DNA from: Pseudoips prasinana
Taxonomy: Eukaryota; Arthropoda; Insecta; Lepidoptera; Nolidae
Assembly: GCA_951640165.1 (NCBI GenBank)
Contig: OX621249.1
Location: forward strand, 26,703,201 to 26,767,200
DNA length: 64,000 bases
Reading direction: 5' to 3'
Shown: positions 41,373 through 52,590 of the stretch, piece after piece
Layout of the letters: every line of letters starts with the position of its first letter
Position numbering within the stretch: position 1 is the first letter of the stretch
Translations under genes and position numbers: made by a program
The notes under the pieces: model-generated
Seen by the model: only the letters and a program-made list of their open reading frames with translations
Databases searched by the model: none
Told to the model about the DNA's origin: nothing

Positions 41373-41794
41373 ACCAATGCGCCGTCTTAATTTGTTGCTT
41401 AGTATTGTAGTTTCGCGAAAAATTGTCAAGGTCAATATTGCTTTGAATTAGTACATACACGTGCTGTCTGCCGTGGCATGGCCTTGGACAAATGTAGATA
41501 CAGATATAGATGTACAGTCAACGGCCAGAAGTCCACTTACACCGCAATGGCCATTATCGCCTGCGGGCTGCGGCGCCTATACACACACGCATATTTATCC
41601 GTGTAAGCGATGTTCCAACGCTAACAAATTAACATGTCGTGTAGCATCGCTACGAGTAGTTATAGATGTGGTCAATGCTAGACAAGGATGACAATATCAG
41701 TAACTTGTTTTTTTTATCGCCGTCGATTATTTTTTTCCTAGTAATGCAAAATTTCAACACGTGAATATAAGTTAACATTAGCTAGATCGGTAAC

Positions 41795-41860
41795 GAGGCT
41801 GCTCTCGCTAATGTGATCGGGATAGTTGTGAGTTCGAATCCGAGTTGGGCCAGTTTTTTA
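41795..41860 (+). repeat. tRNA-like SINE head
   Basis: GTGAGTTCGAATCCGAG is B-box-like. No tRNA fold with a paired acceptor stem could be drawn. A similar head in the other orientation lies at 43685-43750, so the two bracket the Tc1 gene. Confidence 0.4.
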
Positions 41861-42260
41861 TGTTTTATATAATTATTATTATTATGTTTTAGTAATTTAT
41901 TTTAGTAAATTACCTTGAAAAAATAGATATTACAATAAAGGTAATTTATTATTATAATATGATAATAAATGAAACTAATTTTGATATGGTAACATTGTAA
42001 TATTTTTTATATAAAAGAAATCCTTTACACTTACTTATGTTATTACTATAGTATTGAATGTTAAAAAACACATTTTAGGTTACATATAGATATTATGAAA
42101 ATTCTGATATAATTTAAGAGGTTATAGCTTAATTATTCATTTTCTCAATGAAAAGAGGATTGAAACTTAACCTCAATATTACAATAATATAAATATTAAT
42201 TTGTTAAAGTTACGGACACTATGTCCCCTGACACAAAATTACCCTACCTGTTTAGGATTT

Positions 42261-43166
42261 TTAATATTTCGTGTGACCTCCGTTAGCCTCGATACAGCTA
42301 ATCAGACGTCGACGCATAGACGCCACAATATTTGCACAGATATTTGTGCCGCGCAAACTATCCCATAACTGCATGCAATGGGATGCGAGTAGCTCAGGGC
42401 ATCTCTCGTCCCGAGTTTCCCATCTTTGCACCATTAAACCCCATATATTTTCTATGGGGTTTAAGTCAGGGGACCGAGCTGGCCAAGGAATAACTTTAAT
42501 TTCCGGATGATTGCTAAACCATTCGCGAACAATGCTGGCACGGTGTATAGGACAATTGTCTTGCACAAAACTTATCTCGTTCAAGTCTTCTGCGGGGTAG
42601 ATATTACGCACCGTAGGCAACATTATATCGTTCAACACTTCCACATAGTTGACACTATTGGCTCGCGTCGGTATAAAACTTAATTCACCGGGCCCTTGAG
42701 CACTTATCCACCCCCACATATTCACACTGATTCTGCCTGACTCCGTATTTGGTCTGACATTGCCTTCAGACCAACGCGTGTTATTTTTACGCCACAAATG
42801 CAGTCTTCCTTTTTGGCACGATTTAAAAGATTTTTCGTCGGTGAATATTGTCGTCTCCCAATCAAAGTCCAAATATTCCCGGGCAAAACTTAACCTCTCC
42901 TCTTTATGCCGTTGGGTTAAAAATGGTTTCTTAGCTGGCGCTCGGTGATGAAGACCTTCGGCATGGAGTATGCGGCGAACGGTGCGTACTGATGTGCCGA
43001 ACTCATCGGCAAAACGCCTTGTTGGGATGAAACCATTCGTCTCATATTCCGCTACCATATAACGTCGCTGAGGCTGGCTAATAAGAGGTGGTCTTCCGCT
43101 CCTCTCACGACTGTTCAGGCTACCTTCTTCCTCAAATCTCTTCACCCAACGACTAACAGTCTCTCT
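42261..43166 (-). CDS. Tc1-like transposase, DD35E, exon 2
   Basis: Main exon, beginning after acceptor (T)nAG at 43167-43168 with RETVSRWVKRFEEEGSLNSR, the recognition helix and linker of the first HTH; the second HTH is ADEFGTSVRTVRRILHAEGL. Catalytic residues lie in IFTDEKSF, FVQDNCPIHRA and RSPDLNPIENIWG, with 35 residues between the second Asp and the Glu. It ends RRLISCIEANGGHTKY. Joined to exon 1 it makes 334 residues, normal for Tc1 proteins, without stop or frameshift. Most Tc1 genes lack introns, so the split within the HTH is notable. Terminal inverted repeats were not identified. Confidence 0.9.
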   Translation of the reverse strand, partial: RETVSRWVKRFEEEGSLNSRERSGRPPLISQPQRRYMVAEYETNGFIPTRRFADEFGTSVRTVRRILHAEGLHHRAPAKKPFLTQRHKEERLSFAREYLDFDWETTIFTDEKSFKSCQKGRLHLWRKNNTRWSEGNVRPNTESGRISVNMWGWISAQGPGELSFIPTRANSVNYVEVLNDIMLPTVRNIYPAEDLNEISFVQDNCPIHRASIVREWFSNHPEIKVIPWPARSPDLNPIENIWGLMVQRWETRDERCPELLASHCMQLWDSLRGTNICANIVASMRRRLISCIEANGGHTKY

Positions 43167-43269
43167 CTAAAAAAAAAAAAATATATTACACACTTGCAAC
43201 ACGCGATTAATCTACCATTATATTTTGTAGGTATCGTATCATCACATAAAATTAAAAAAATAAGCTTAC

Positions 43270-43368
43270 GCATAAGCCGGTTTCATTCGATATTTGAGAT
43301 ATATTAAGGCCATTCGAATATAGGGCCACAATATTTGCCTTGGCTTCAATACTGATATTAGCCTGCAT
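43270..43368 (-). CDS. Tc1-like transposase, exon 1
   Basis: ATG at 43368-43366. 33 codons encode MQANISIEAKANIVALYSNG LNISQISNETGLC, the first two helices of the DNA-binding domain, and end at donor GTAAGC (43269-43264). The 103-bp intron ends in a long T tract and AG at 43167. The join gives SNETGLC/RETVSRWV, a continuous helix-turn-helix, so splicing is strongly supported by frame and fold. Without exon 1 the protein would lack its first recognition element. Confidence 0.85.
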
Positions 43369-43684
43369 ATTGAATTCAGAAGAATACTAAAATAGCAGCA
43401 ACAAGATAACACAAACGCTCGTAACTATGTTCACCAACCAACAACAGCGAATAGTGGAATAATTTATGTGAACTAGTAAAGTAGTTAAAATATGAAGGTA
43501 TATTTACAAAGTGAACTTATCACTTTGTTTCAAATCTACCCTCATATTGTAATAACGACGCTAAGATTGAAAATAATTGTAAAACGAAAGAATCTTCGTT
43601 TAGTTGTGGAATATTTAACATATTTGTTAGCAAACCGGCATTCTTATTTCACATTAATACTTAAAAAATATTTTTCATGTTTGG

Positions 43685-43750
43685 TGTGAGACTCGAACCC
43701 GAACGTTCGCCATGCGAGGCACAGTGCTAACCACTTTAGCCACCGTAACG
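43685..43750 (-). repeat. tRNA-like SINE head, minus strand
   Basis: On the minus strand TGGCTAAAGTGGTTAGCACT and GGGTTCGAGTCTCACACC are A- and B-box-like. Not accepted as a tRNA because the ends do not pair. 43760-44215 contains a Helitron-like end (CTAGCTGTGCCCCGCGG near 43993) and the LINE 3' flank, no gene. Confidence 0.45.
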
Positions 43751-44391
43751 CTTACGATACTTATTGAAATTTGTAATAACAATCATAAGCGGGCAACAAG
43801 TTGCCAATGTGTAGTGTTGTCAAACGTTCTTATAGAAGAAGGTCATAAGTACAACTAATATTGCTATGCCACGGTTTTGTGAGATTGCTAGTCGACTTCT
43901 GGCTGTTACTGTACGTCTTGTTTCGTTATGTATACAGATGGTAGATAGGTATCCTTGTTTCTATAGCGTCAAGTTGGATGTATTTAATAACTAGCTGTGC
44001 CCCGCGGTTTTACGCGCATTAAACGGTTGGAATTTCTTTATTCCTCAAAGATTTACAATCACTTCGGGGAGAAGCAAGATATTTGTACATAATTAAACTT
44101 TAAATATTACATAAGTGAAAAGTTCACACTAATAACAAAAATAATTTGCTTAACAACGTAACATTAGCACATTTTAAGAGGCATTTACACTGAGTGTGAA
44201 TTTGTTTACCATTTTTATTTTATTTTCTTGTTATTATTGTTCGGTAGAGTCTTTGGAAATGTGTTGTTTTAATAATTTTTTGTAAATATATGCTGTCTTA
44301 GCGTTTTTTATATGGTTAGGTAATGCATTAAAATATTGTGCTCCTTGGTATACAATTGTCCTTTTACCATAATTGGTTCTTGGTTTGTATA

Positions 44392-44755
44392 ATAATGTCC
44401 TCCTAGCCGAATTTCGGCCACGGCGGCCAGTCTCAACAGAGATTAGCCATCTGCGCGGGACATATTATAGTGCTCAAGTGTGTGCGCAAACACAGGAGCA
44501 CTTTCTATTCCATCACTCTCATGATCCGATGGGACGCCTATGCGACACGACCGGAAAGAGGTCAGGTACAGGACCGACAGCTTTACGTGCTCTCCGAGGC
44601 ACGGGGGTATAATACCGCCAACTCCCAGACTTCGGGGTGGGAATTTTTTCTTTTTACAGTAAAGTCCCAAAATCACTTTTTGGCCCGACCCGGGACTTGA
44701 ACCCAGGACCTCATTTTCTGCGGGTGAACACGCTACCGCTAGACCAACGAGGCAG
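44392..44755 (-). mobile_element. tRNA-derived SINE inserted in the LINE
   Basis: Perfect 14-bp target duplication TCTTGGTTTGTATA at 44378-44391 and 44756-44769. On the minus strand the head is CTCGTTGGTCTAGCGGTAGC and GGGTTCAAGTCCCGGGTCGG, followed by AAAAAGTGATTTTGGGAC and a GC-rich body ending near the left duplication. The LINE reading frame resumes on the far side. Confidence 0.9.
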
Positions 44756-46784
44756 TCTTGGTTTGTATAGTATTATATTGTGTGCCCTTCTTGAACTTCG
44801 TGTTTGTACTTGTATCTTTTTTGTAAGTTTTATTTCTGTGTGGATGTCTTTGCTTAATATTGTATGTATCAAAATTGCTGTATTGTATTGGTAAATTTGT
44901 GTAATATTTAATATTCTAGTTTCAGTATAAAGCTTTTGTGTTGGAGTAAAATAATTGTAATGAAATAGAACTTTTATTAATTTATTTTGCGACCTCTGTA
45001 ATGTCTGAATGTGTATTTTAGCAGCTGACCCCCAGACCTCGATTAGGTAATCAATGTGGGGTTGAACTACTGAGTTATATACAATAGAACGGATTTTTAA
45101 GGGTAAGCATCTTGCTATACTACGTAAGGCCCCAGTTAATTTACATAATTTTGAACGTATCTTGTCGATATGTGGCTTCCACTGTAGGTGGCTATCCAAA
45201 ATAAGCCCGAGATACCTTTCTTTAAATACCCTAGTTAGTGTAGTCCCGTTAATAACCAGAGGTCTGTGATCGAGATATTTTTTGTTTTTGGCTGCAAAAA
45301 TTATGTAGTTGGTTTTAGCCGCATTTATAGTCAGTAAATTCCATTTCTAATTCCATTTTTCTAAGGTGTGAAAATCAGCCTGTGCGTCTTTTATGACAGT
45401 GTCGATAGAATTTCCATAGTAAAACAGACAGGTGTCGTCAGCATAAAGTGAGATATGACCTTTTAGGCGTATTTCATGGACGTCATTTATGTAGATGAGG
45501 AATAAAAGTGGGCCCAATATAGAGCCTTGTGGGACGCCACATTTGATTAATTTTGGTTCACTTATATGCTTATTTATATTAACTACCTGGTACCGACATG
45601 TTAAGTAAGATTGAAATATTTGAAGCGCGTTTTCTGTAATAGCAATTTGTGACTAACAGTAGCAAATGCCATTTTAGGTCAATAAATACACCTAAACCTA
45701 GGCGTTTCTGGTCAATATTAGTTTTAAGTTTTGTAATCAGGTCAGTTGTTGCTGAAAGTGTATTCGATTTTTTACTAAATCCATATTGACGGTCAAATAA
45801 GAAGTTAAATGAGTTTAGATACTGTAGTAGACTGCTATGCAATAGTTTTTCAAAAAGTTTGAAAATCACAGGTAACACAGAGATAGGTTGTTGCCTGGAT
45901 CCAATTTTGATCCCGATTTAAATACAGGAGTGACCTTAGCGCTCTTCAGTAAATCTGGGAATGCCCCGTCAACCAAACATTTATTTACGCATTTTGTGAG
46001 AGTAGATAATATTAGTAATTTACACATTTTTATGACTTTCGCACTGATGCCATCTAATCCTGAACTAGTATTTAATTTTAGATTGTCAATAATTTTACCA
46101 ATTTCAAGTGCAGTGGCTAGTGTTATGGGTGAGAGTTTATGTGTGTGTGTTACGTTTTGACAAGTGGCATGACTGTGGTGATAACAGGTAGGTATTTGAT
46201 TAGCTAGTAAAACACCTATATTCGAGAAATAATAATTAAAGGCTTCACAGATATTTTTTGGATTTGATGTAATTCCATTGGGCGTTTCTAGTTTCGAAGG
46301 GGCTAGGCTTGTTTGGTGTTTATTGTTTGAAATATTATTTATTAGTTTCCACATTTTCATAGGCTTACCTTCACATTCTTTAAATGAGTTAGCGTAATAA
46401 TTGGTTTAAGTCATCTGAATTTGCTCAAATACATTGCTTCTTTGTTTTTTGAATTTCTGCTTTAATTGTTCATCAGAAGGGTTATTTTGTTATTCTTTCA
46501 ACAGTAAATTTCTTCTATCAATTTCACTAATGATATCCTTGTTAATCCATTCTGTCCTGGGCGGGTTTAAGATCTTAATTTTACTTATTTCATTGATTTT
46601 AATAGCTAATTTCATTGTATCGTGAAACATTGCAAAGTTTTCTCCAATAGTAGTAAAGTCCAGTTTCTCTAAAGTTCCGTATAGTTTATCATAAGCTGGG
46701 CACGTATAATTCTTCTTTTGTAATAGTTTCAGCTTGATTTTTTTCACTTCCATGTATATCTGTTTATGATCTGACATAGCAGAT

Positions 46785-47228
46785 TCAATTCAATCGCACA
46801 TGCTCACTCACATTACAACACAGAACATAACAGTACACAATATCACACACGACACCACACACAACCTCTTACACACCAGACACATACATTCCCATCCCAC
46901 ACAAATAAGAGGACCTGCATGCAAACACTACACAATCGTTTTTATTTAATTTAATTTTTCTTTTTATACCTTTTTCATTGTAAGTAAATACATTACAAAT
47001 TATGAATTTTATGATACTCAGAATACAACATATAAATATGAAATTATGTACATGGCTAAAATAAATGTTTAATACTCGAGGGGTTGGGCGCTGATAGCCG
47101 AAATACAGGCTCTGCCTAGTTCAGCTACAGATGACCATACCATTTAATCTGACCTAAATTAGCCTGTTAAAATATTTTGTAACTTACGCTTAAGTTTTTT
47201 TGAACAATAAACATTATTATTATTATTA
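46785..47228 (+). mobile_element. Retroelement 3' end inserted in the LINE endonuclease region
   Basis: Unrelated sequence splits the LINE coding region. It contains ACACAACCTCTTACACACCA, GCTGATAGCCGAAATACAGG and TGAACAATAAACATTATTATTATTA, the last a polyadenylation-like signal with (ATT)n tail, so it is a 5'-truncated plus-strand insertion. No target duplication was identified. Confidence 0.6.
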
Positions 47229-47989
47229 ATTATAGCAACATGGCAACTATTTTCTTTTAAGCTAGTTAAAGCGTGATCTAGAATGGTTTTGGTAGTAGCT
47301 GTTTCTCTTGTACAATAGTTAGCGCTTATCTTATTAAGAATAGTGTATTATCCGTTTTCCTGTAGTGTTTCCTTGTACACTATGATTGGTCGTTCTTTGC
47401 TGAGGTTCTTTGCTGAGTAGGTTGTAATTGAAGTCTCCTAATATTATGGATCTTTTATGTTAGTATAATTCTTCCGAAAAGGTCTCTAGAAACTGTGTTG
47501 TATTTGTCCTTTCTGGTTTATAGATGGCGCCTATATTTACAGCAAATTTATTCAGATGAACCCACAAAAAATTATTGTCATTTTCACATTTGTCGTACAA
47601 GAAATTATGTTTTAAGTTATTATGGATAAAAATGGACACTCCTCCTCTACTATGGGATCTAAAATTATAGTAGTGTGACTAATTTGGTATTTGTAGAGTT
47701 CGGGCTTCATCTTCAGTCTTAATCCAAGTTTCGACCAGTATTACGACATGTATAGTATTTTTTATTGCTGCTAGTATACACTTTAATTCATATAGTTTCC
47801 CTGGTCTAACCAAGCTTCGGATGTTTGGATAGAAAACTCTAAGAGAATCTGTGTTAGATTTTAGGTTGCCGTATTGACTTGTAATCTCGTAAGTGTTTTT
47901 ATAAGAATTGCAGTCGTTTAATACTAAGTGAACATATTGTATTTTAGGATTGCTTTTTACTTTTTTGGATCTTGATTAAAATTAGACTT

Positions 47990-48390
47990 TATAAATTGAA
48001 GCCTATGTGTTAATCCAGGGTTTCAGCTAACTCCATACCAAATTTTATTAAAATCGCTCCAGCCGTTTAGACGTGAAGAAGTAACAAATATACACACTCA
48101 CATAGTCACAAACTTTCGCCTTTATAATATTAGTAGGATATATTGTTACCCGCTATTACTAGTGACAGTAGAACCAACTTAACCGTGTCTCAATCGTACT
48201 TCCTAATAATATAATAAATACGAAAGTTTGTGAGGATGGATGTATGGATGTTTGTTACTCTTTCACACAAAAACTTGCGAACGTAATTTGATGAAAATTT
48301 GTAGTAATCTAGCTCAAATATCGCAAAAACACAAAGGCTATAATTCATATCTAAACTTTAAGGCGGCGAAACCCGTGAGGCACGGCTAGT
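47990..48390. repeat. Two Helitron-like (Lep1-type) repeat fragments, back to back
   Basis: 47990-48135 (minus) contains CTAACTCCATACCAAATTTT, CGCTCCAGCCGTTTAGACGT and AAACTTTCGCCTTTATAATA; 48195-48390 (plus) contains ACGAAAGTTTGTGAGGATGG, TTGTTACTCTTTCACAC and GAAACCCGTGAGGCACGGCTAGT (split here: GAAACCCGTGAGG, CACGGCTAGT). Both are ends of the common lepidopteran TE. Similar pieces: 58247-58425 and 60775-60950. Confidence 0.65.
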
Positions 48391-48439
48391 AATTTAAAAT
48401 TTTGTTACTCGAACACGCAAAAACGGTAATATACTATAT

Positions 48440-49090
48440 TAATGACTTACTTATCTTATGAGCAGTGGTTACCCTAGTGTCAGTTCAAGCCGCCCAGTAG
48501 GCCTCTGACATGGTTTAACGACTGTTGTCCAATGACTACAACCGGGACCAACAGCTTAAAGAGCCCTTCGAAACAAGGAGACGCTTAGAAATTAAAACAT
48601 TTTGGTGGTCACCCATCTATGAACAGACCCCGAACCCAGTTGCATAACCTCCCCGATCACTTACGGACCCGTGAGAGCACCTAGCTAAGAACGCCTCAAC
48701 TGTATTATTATGAGTACCATATTTTATTTTATTTTTTTTAATAACACGGCACTCATTATTTAGGTACCTAGTTTTTAACTGGTTAACACACATTACACTT
48801 CTATCCCACAAATATGTAATAATCCTCTGAATAATTATCATCATCATCATATTAGCCCAAATACTTTCACGGCTGGGCAAAGGCCTCCGCCAAAGACATC
48901 CACAATTTTTTTATTTTTTTTGTTTTTATATAATAGGATGGCAAACGAGCAAGTGGGTCACCTGATGATAAGTGATCACCGCCGCCCATGGACACTCACA
49001 ACACCTGAGGAGCTGCAAGTGCCTTGCCGGCCTTTAAGAAAAGAATAGGCTCGCCTCTTGAAGGTTGCCATGTCATACCGGATCGGAAAT
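48440..49090. repeat. Cluster of repeat fragments
   Basis: 48440-48600 is a reversed SINE-like piece (GCCCAGTAGGCCTCTGACAT). 48835-48900 is a LINE word (GGGCAAAGGCCTCCGCCAAA). 48905-49090 is the family with GGCAAACGAGCAAGTGGGTC ACCTGATGATAAG and CACCGCCGCCCATGGACACT preceded by a T-rich tract. 49091-49924 shows no gene, only AT-rich DNA and a small hairpin near 49838. Confidence 0.55.
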
Positions 49091-50302
49091 ACCTCCGCAG
49101 CTAATAAATATATAATAAATAATCCGAATATGATATATAATAAAATAAATAAATAATCCGCCTTTTAAAAATAGGTAAAAAGGTACTAGTTCAGCGTAAG
49201 GGTCTCCTTCACATTATGAGGGCATATACCACCTCGCTGGCCTAGTGCGAGTTGGCAAAATATACAAAAGCAAAATTTTGCGTTTTCCCTATTTTTTTAT
49301 AGTATCCACATTGATATATAAAAAACCCTCTTTTATAGGTATATCATTTATAAATTATTTAGTTTATAGAAGTAGTAGTACACTTTCCGAATAACACTTA
49401 TCTTTGCTGCGGGGGGTTAATAAGCCAGGCATAGTATCTATCTGAATATATTGTTAAGCTTACCATGAATAGTTTTTTGTTTGGTTTGATCGAACGCGAT
49501 TCGCCCATTAATAGTTTGACCAGCATAATAAACACTATTAGCACTGTCTAAAAATATATTCCCGTCGTCAAATCCCATATTTAATTGTTTAAGAATTTAT
49601 GCAATGTTTTGATTTACTTTGTGCGGAAGGAAACCGAAAACTCGTGCGAAACTTGTGAGTTTCATAAAATATTAGATTTTAAATCCGCTTCAGCTGGCGC
49701 CTCAGCTTAAACTGGCAGAGTTGCCAATGAAAAATAATTAAATATAGGTGTTATCTATGGCACGGAAGAATGCTTCGGTACATATATATATATACCATAA
49801 AGTTAGTATACCTAAAACCACGTTGGAAATTTAAACCTTATGTATATTACATAAGGTTCACAATTTTACCTTGATATGTAAGTATGTATATATTAATAAA
49901 TCAATATTTTCATCAGCGATAATATTAGGTCTTTACCTATGAAATTGCCGTTCTGCAGTACTGGCCATTTCAAATCAAAATAATTTTTGTTTGGCTAAGA
50001 ATTCTAATTTCAAATTAATTTTATTTTAAAAACATGGATTCTTTTTTCCAAAAGTAGTCATTTCTTTATTGATTAGTGTTACATTTTCATCGCATTTCAA
50101 TCTTTTTCGTCATCATGGATCAGTGAACGCAAATAAACATGGAAGCATTCCTAGCTCGCGAAAATGACCCAACGCAGATTGTGCCGCGGTAGGCGGGGCT
50201 TAAAAATTGTGCCGCGGACCGAGTGGGACCGAGTTTGCGCACTACAGGCATCAATGGCGGTCGTCTGTCAGTTATTAGTTTCAGCGTGTTTAATTTCCAA
50301 AA

Positions 50303-50379
50303 ATGCCTTCCTGTGCAGTGAAGTGGTGTATTAATAAATCTCATTTGCATAACAAGAGTGTTGGAATTAGTTATTACGA
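50303..50379 (+). pseudogene. THAP-domain first exon of the P-like element
   Basis: ATG at 50303; MPSCAVKWCINKSHLHNKSV GISYY then donor GTAAGT at 50380. THAP zinc fingers begin MPxxCxxxxCxN with the first two zinc ligands 4-5 residues apart, as here (Cys4, Cys9), followed after about 15 residues by an aromatic strand. A possible second exon lies near 51643-51715, where one frame reads GFFKFPLDVKRRELWTKTVR, the FxFPxDxxxxxxW block of THAP domains. The splice phases of the two do not fit simply, and the rest of the C2CH finger and the transposase are missing, so it is a remnant. Confidence 0.65.
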
Positions 50380-50530
50380 GTAAGTACATCGCTATATATT
50401 TTAATTTTATTAAATATGAAGTCAATCAAATTGACACAAAATATATGGTGATGTTGTTATGCAAACGAATCAATTTATTTATCTACACAAAAATTATGAC
50501 GATTTTTTTATTTATTACCATTATTGTAAT

Positions 50531-51577
50531 CTATACATATAATAAAATCGTAGGAAAGTCAAAACTGTACATTGAATATTTTTTTAAAAGGATACTTGAG
50601 GCGTGATCTACAATCGATATCGAAACCAAAAATATAGTATTTAGAATTTTTGTCTGTTTGTCTGTATGTATGTCCGGCCTAAACTCAAAAACAACTGCAT
50701 GGATTAACTTCAAATTTTGCATTAATATTACTAAAAGGTCGGGTCAACATATAGGCTACATATTAACACGCTATCACCTACTGGGGAGGAGCTGTGATCT
50801 TATCTATACATATAATAACATCGTAGGAAAGTTAAAACTGTACATTGAATATTTTTTTAAAAGGATACTTGGGGCGTGATCTACAATCGATATTGAAACC
50901 AAAAATATAGTTTTTAGAATTTTTGTCTGTTTGTCTGTATGTATGTCCGGGCTAAACTCAAAAACTACTGCATGGATTACCTTCAAATTTTGCATTAATA
51001 TTACTAAGAGGTTGCGTCAACTTATAGGCTACATATTATCACGCTATCACCTACTGGGGAGGAGCTGTGATCTTACCTATACATATAATAAAATCGTAGG
51101 AAAGTCAAAACTGTACATTGAATATTTTTTAAAAGGATACTTGGGGCGTGATCTACAATCGATATCGAAACCAAAAATATGGTTTTTAGAATTTTTGTCT
51201 GTTTGTCCGGGCTAAACTCAAAAAGCACTGCATGGTTTAACTTCAAATTTTGCATTAATATTACTTAGAGGTCGGGTCAACCTAATCTAATGGGAGTTAC
51301 CTTTGTGATTAATGCATCGTTGATTATTATTTTACTTTAGTTGACTTACTGACTTTACTTAAGGACAATTGATGACATCGGGTAATTTTTTTAAATAACA
51401 GTAGCAAAGTAGTCTTTAGTTTATTTCATAGCTTGGTTATTTACAGGTTAGGTTTTCTTTAATTTATATTGCTTATTTCTTTTGAAAGTTATATTTTTTA
51501 GATTTAGCTAGAAATAAGTAGTTATATTGGTTATCATTCAAAATTGTCGCGGACGAAGTCGCGGGCACCAGCTAGTC
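50531..51577 (+). mobile_element. Helitron-like repeat with a 273-bp unit repeated three times
   Basis: Units start CTATACATATAATAAAATCG at 50531, 50804 and 51077 (period exactly 273); the third is cut at about 51283. Each contains TAAAAGGATACTTG(A/G)GGCG, TGTCTGTTTGTCTGTATG and CTACTGGGGAGGAGCTGTG. The element seems to end GCGGACGAAGTCGCGGGCAC CAGCTAGT at 51577, the usual end of lepidopteran Helitron-like elements. It lies between the two THAP segments. Confidence 0.65.
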
Positions 51578-51743
51578 TTAGATAAAATACTCAGCATCTT
51601 TATGGTATGCACAAAGAATGGTAAAGGTTGTATTAAAACAGCTTGGTTTCTTCAAATTTCCACTCGATGTAAAGCGAAGAGAACTATGGACGAAAACGGT
51701 TCGTTTGGAAATGAATTCAATTCAATTTTATTTATATATTTAC

Positions 51744-52019
51744 AGGGTAACTTGTAAAGCACCAATTACCTCACAGGACTAGATAGCTAAAACCATAAGC
51801 AACAACATTTATTTTACAACTTTTGATAATTTGTATTTTTTTTTGTAAAAAGTCTATATTAATTAATTTACCACTTGAATGTTTATAACTCTACGTGCAT
51901 CGTAAATAATATGTAACCAGGCGGCTTGCGTAATCTTTGCGATGCCCGTAGTGTAAGTTGTTGCTTATGGTGTTAGCTTCCTAGTCCTGCGAGGTTGTTG
52001 GTATTTTACAAGTAACCCT
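51744..52019. mobile_element. MITE with arms of about 62 bp
   Basis: AGGGTAACTTGTAAAGCACC...CACAGGACTAGATAGCTAA at 51744-51806 is the imperfect complement of the block ending TTTTACAAGTAACCCT at 52019 (about 85% by eye). The interior of about 150 bp is AT-rich and non-coding. It is inserted in the P-like element right after the second THAP-like segment. Confidence 0.6.
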
Positions 52020-52590
52020 GCATATCTAGATCACCTATAATTTCAAGTCGATTCGTCCACGCGTTTTCAGGATAAAGGGTATTGACAGACAGACGGACGG
52101 ATGGATAAAGAAGTGAAGGGGGCCCTAAAAAGTAGTACTTAAGTGTTATGTATACCTACGGAAATTGTAAATAATAATTAGTGAATAATTGGTCACAAAT
52201 TTGTTTTATTTACCTATTATCATAGAAAATAAACCCATTACTCGCCAAATACTGCTCTATTTAAAGACCTTAGAAAAACTCTTGCCGTAAAGTTCAAGAT
52301 ACTGTATATTTTATCATAATTCTTTATTATTTTAATAATATCAATATCACGGTGAATTATTTTCGTTGCACTTTATGACATAAAACATCCCTCGGCGAAT
52401 GTCATGAACATGGTAATTTAGACCCGAACATGACGTCATAAAGTCTACTTTTAAAAGGTGTATCTGAGCGGTAATATTTTGGCGAATTAGAGACTGTATT
52501 CCGTTGTGTCAGTTTGATTGGGATATTGGGTCAAAATTTGCGCTTAGTTTCCTTGAAGTAATGCTTCCATGTTTATTTGCGTTCACTGTC

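Larger units (their letters stand above)
44220..47970 (-). pseudogene. Non-LTR retrotransposon (CR1/Jockey-type) ORF2, broken
   Basis: Order on the minus strand: endonuclease pieces near 47960-47250 (IFYPNIRSLVRPGKLYELKC, ILGDFNYN); SDHKQIYMEVKKI near 46777, the catalytic SDH of the APE nuclease; a linker to 46490; then 46360-45866 with LKLNTSSGLDGISAKVIKMC and VTPVFKSG, RT motifs 1-2; 45878-45579 with ISVLPVIFKLFEKLL-like sequence, RQYGFSKKSNTLSA and FIDLK, motif A; and 45199-44711 with MDSHLQWKPHIDKIRSKLCK, the thumb region. The last part continues left of a SINE as TNYGKRTIVYQGAQYFNALP and NHIKNA to a TAA near 44220. Several stops and frameshifts, an insert at 46785-47228 and loss of the FADD region make it inactive. 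Confidence 0.85.
50121..52588 (+). mobile_element. P-element-like transposon, non-autonomous, in mariner copy 2
   Basis: 2,468 bp with perfect 29-bp inverted repeats beginning CAGTGAACGCAAATAAACAT and ending GGAAGCATT, and a perfect 8-bp target duplication TCATGGAT (50113-50120, 52589-52596). It carries a THAP zinc-finger exon. Target size, repeat length and THAP domain together indicate the P superfamily; hAT also makes 8-bp duplications but starts CAGRG and lacks THAP. The rest of the transposase is absent; the interior is filled by a Helitron-like repeat and a MITE. Confidence 0.75.

Noticed and set aside
43492..43689. Plus-strand 65-residue frame next to the Tc1 gene
   Set aside because: AT-rich frame reaching a SINE head; no homology recognised.
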